Shown in pieces: positions 54,030 to 54,035 of a DNA stretch of 54,035 nucleotides. The DNA comes from Paulinella micropora. Lineage: Eukaryota; Cercozoa; Imbricatea; Euglyphida. Position numbers and translations under genes: made by a program. The notes under the pieces were generated by a model, which had not been told where the DNA came from, made no database searches, and saw only the letters and a list, made by a program, of their open reading frames with translations. The stretch lies in the NCBI GenBank assembly GCA_009731375.1, contig BJOX01000081.1:9289-63323 (forward strand), in the 5' to 3' direction. The stretch's first letter is position 1. The number at the start of each line of letters is the position of its first letter.

Positions 54030-54035
54030 GGGGGG
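54019..54035. repeat. poly-G end
   Basis: Run of G at the end of the window, after a GA tract. Confidence 0.9.

Overview
This 54 kb window is eukaryotic, nuclear DNA. It has GT-AG introns, EGF-like and PAN/Apple-like extracellular domains, a Ty1/copia fragment, a second reverse transcriptase pseudogene and a tRNA-derived SINE. The species cannot be fixed from the sequence. A protist with large introns (alveolate or stramenopile relative) is my guess; an animal is not excluded. Runs of G at both ends and nine N gaps suggest a complete draft scaffold.

Most of the window is tetranucleotide microsatellite (GATA/CTAT, CATA/GTAT, TTAG, TAGG, AAGT) plus AGT, ATT and GA tracts. Long ORFs made only of YIHT, YLSI, CMYV or poly-S/T are translations of these repeats and are not genes. 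The short non-repetitive islands between the tracts are not random. Read on the minus strand, most are flanked by AG and GT and stay open in frames that join up. I assemble 27 short exons (18-99 nt, 1431 nt in total, 476 codons plus a TAG stop) into one minus-strand gene from about 52560 down to 11251, so coding sequence is about 3.5% of the gene. Two EGF-like domains, each split over three exons, re-form across the microsatellite introns. This is the main discovery candidate.

Nearly every exon also has truncated copies in a local array of (exon piece + microsatellite). Copies that keep the acceptor and the 5' part lie upstream of the intact exon. Copies that keep the 3' part and the donor lie downstream. 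About 100 such pieces are present.

Layout: 1-1440, a minus-strand two-PAN-domain membrane protein gene, incomplete at its 3' end. 1460-4840, left arm of a large inverted duplication. 4996-6640, copia RT/RNase H fragment. 6640-9010, a second decayed RT element. 9540-10860, unassigned unique DNA. 11251-52560, the giant gene, whose introns hold the right arm of the inverted duplication (18437-22440), two SINE copies (19291-19932), several copies of a ~540 bp dispersed element and all the microsatellite arrays. 52600-54035, its upstream arrays and microsatellite.

Caveats: exon boundaries were read by eye. One donor (exon 8) was chosen to keep the frame, one candidate exon group (37383-37626) was left out because it breaks the frame, and the 5' end of the giant gene was not found.
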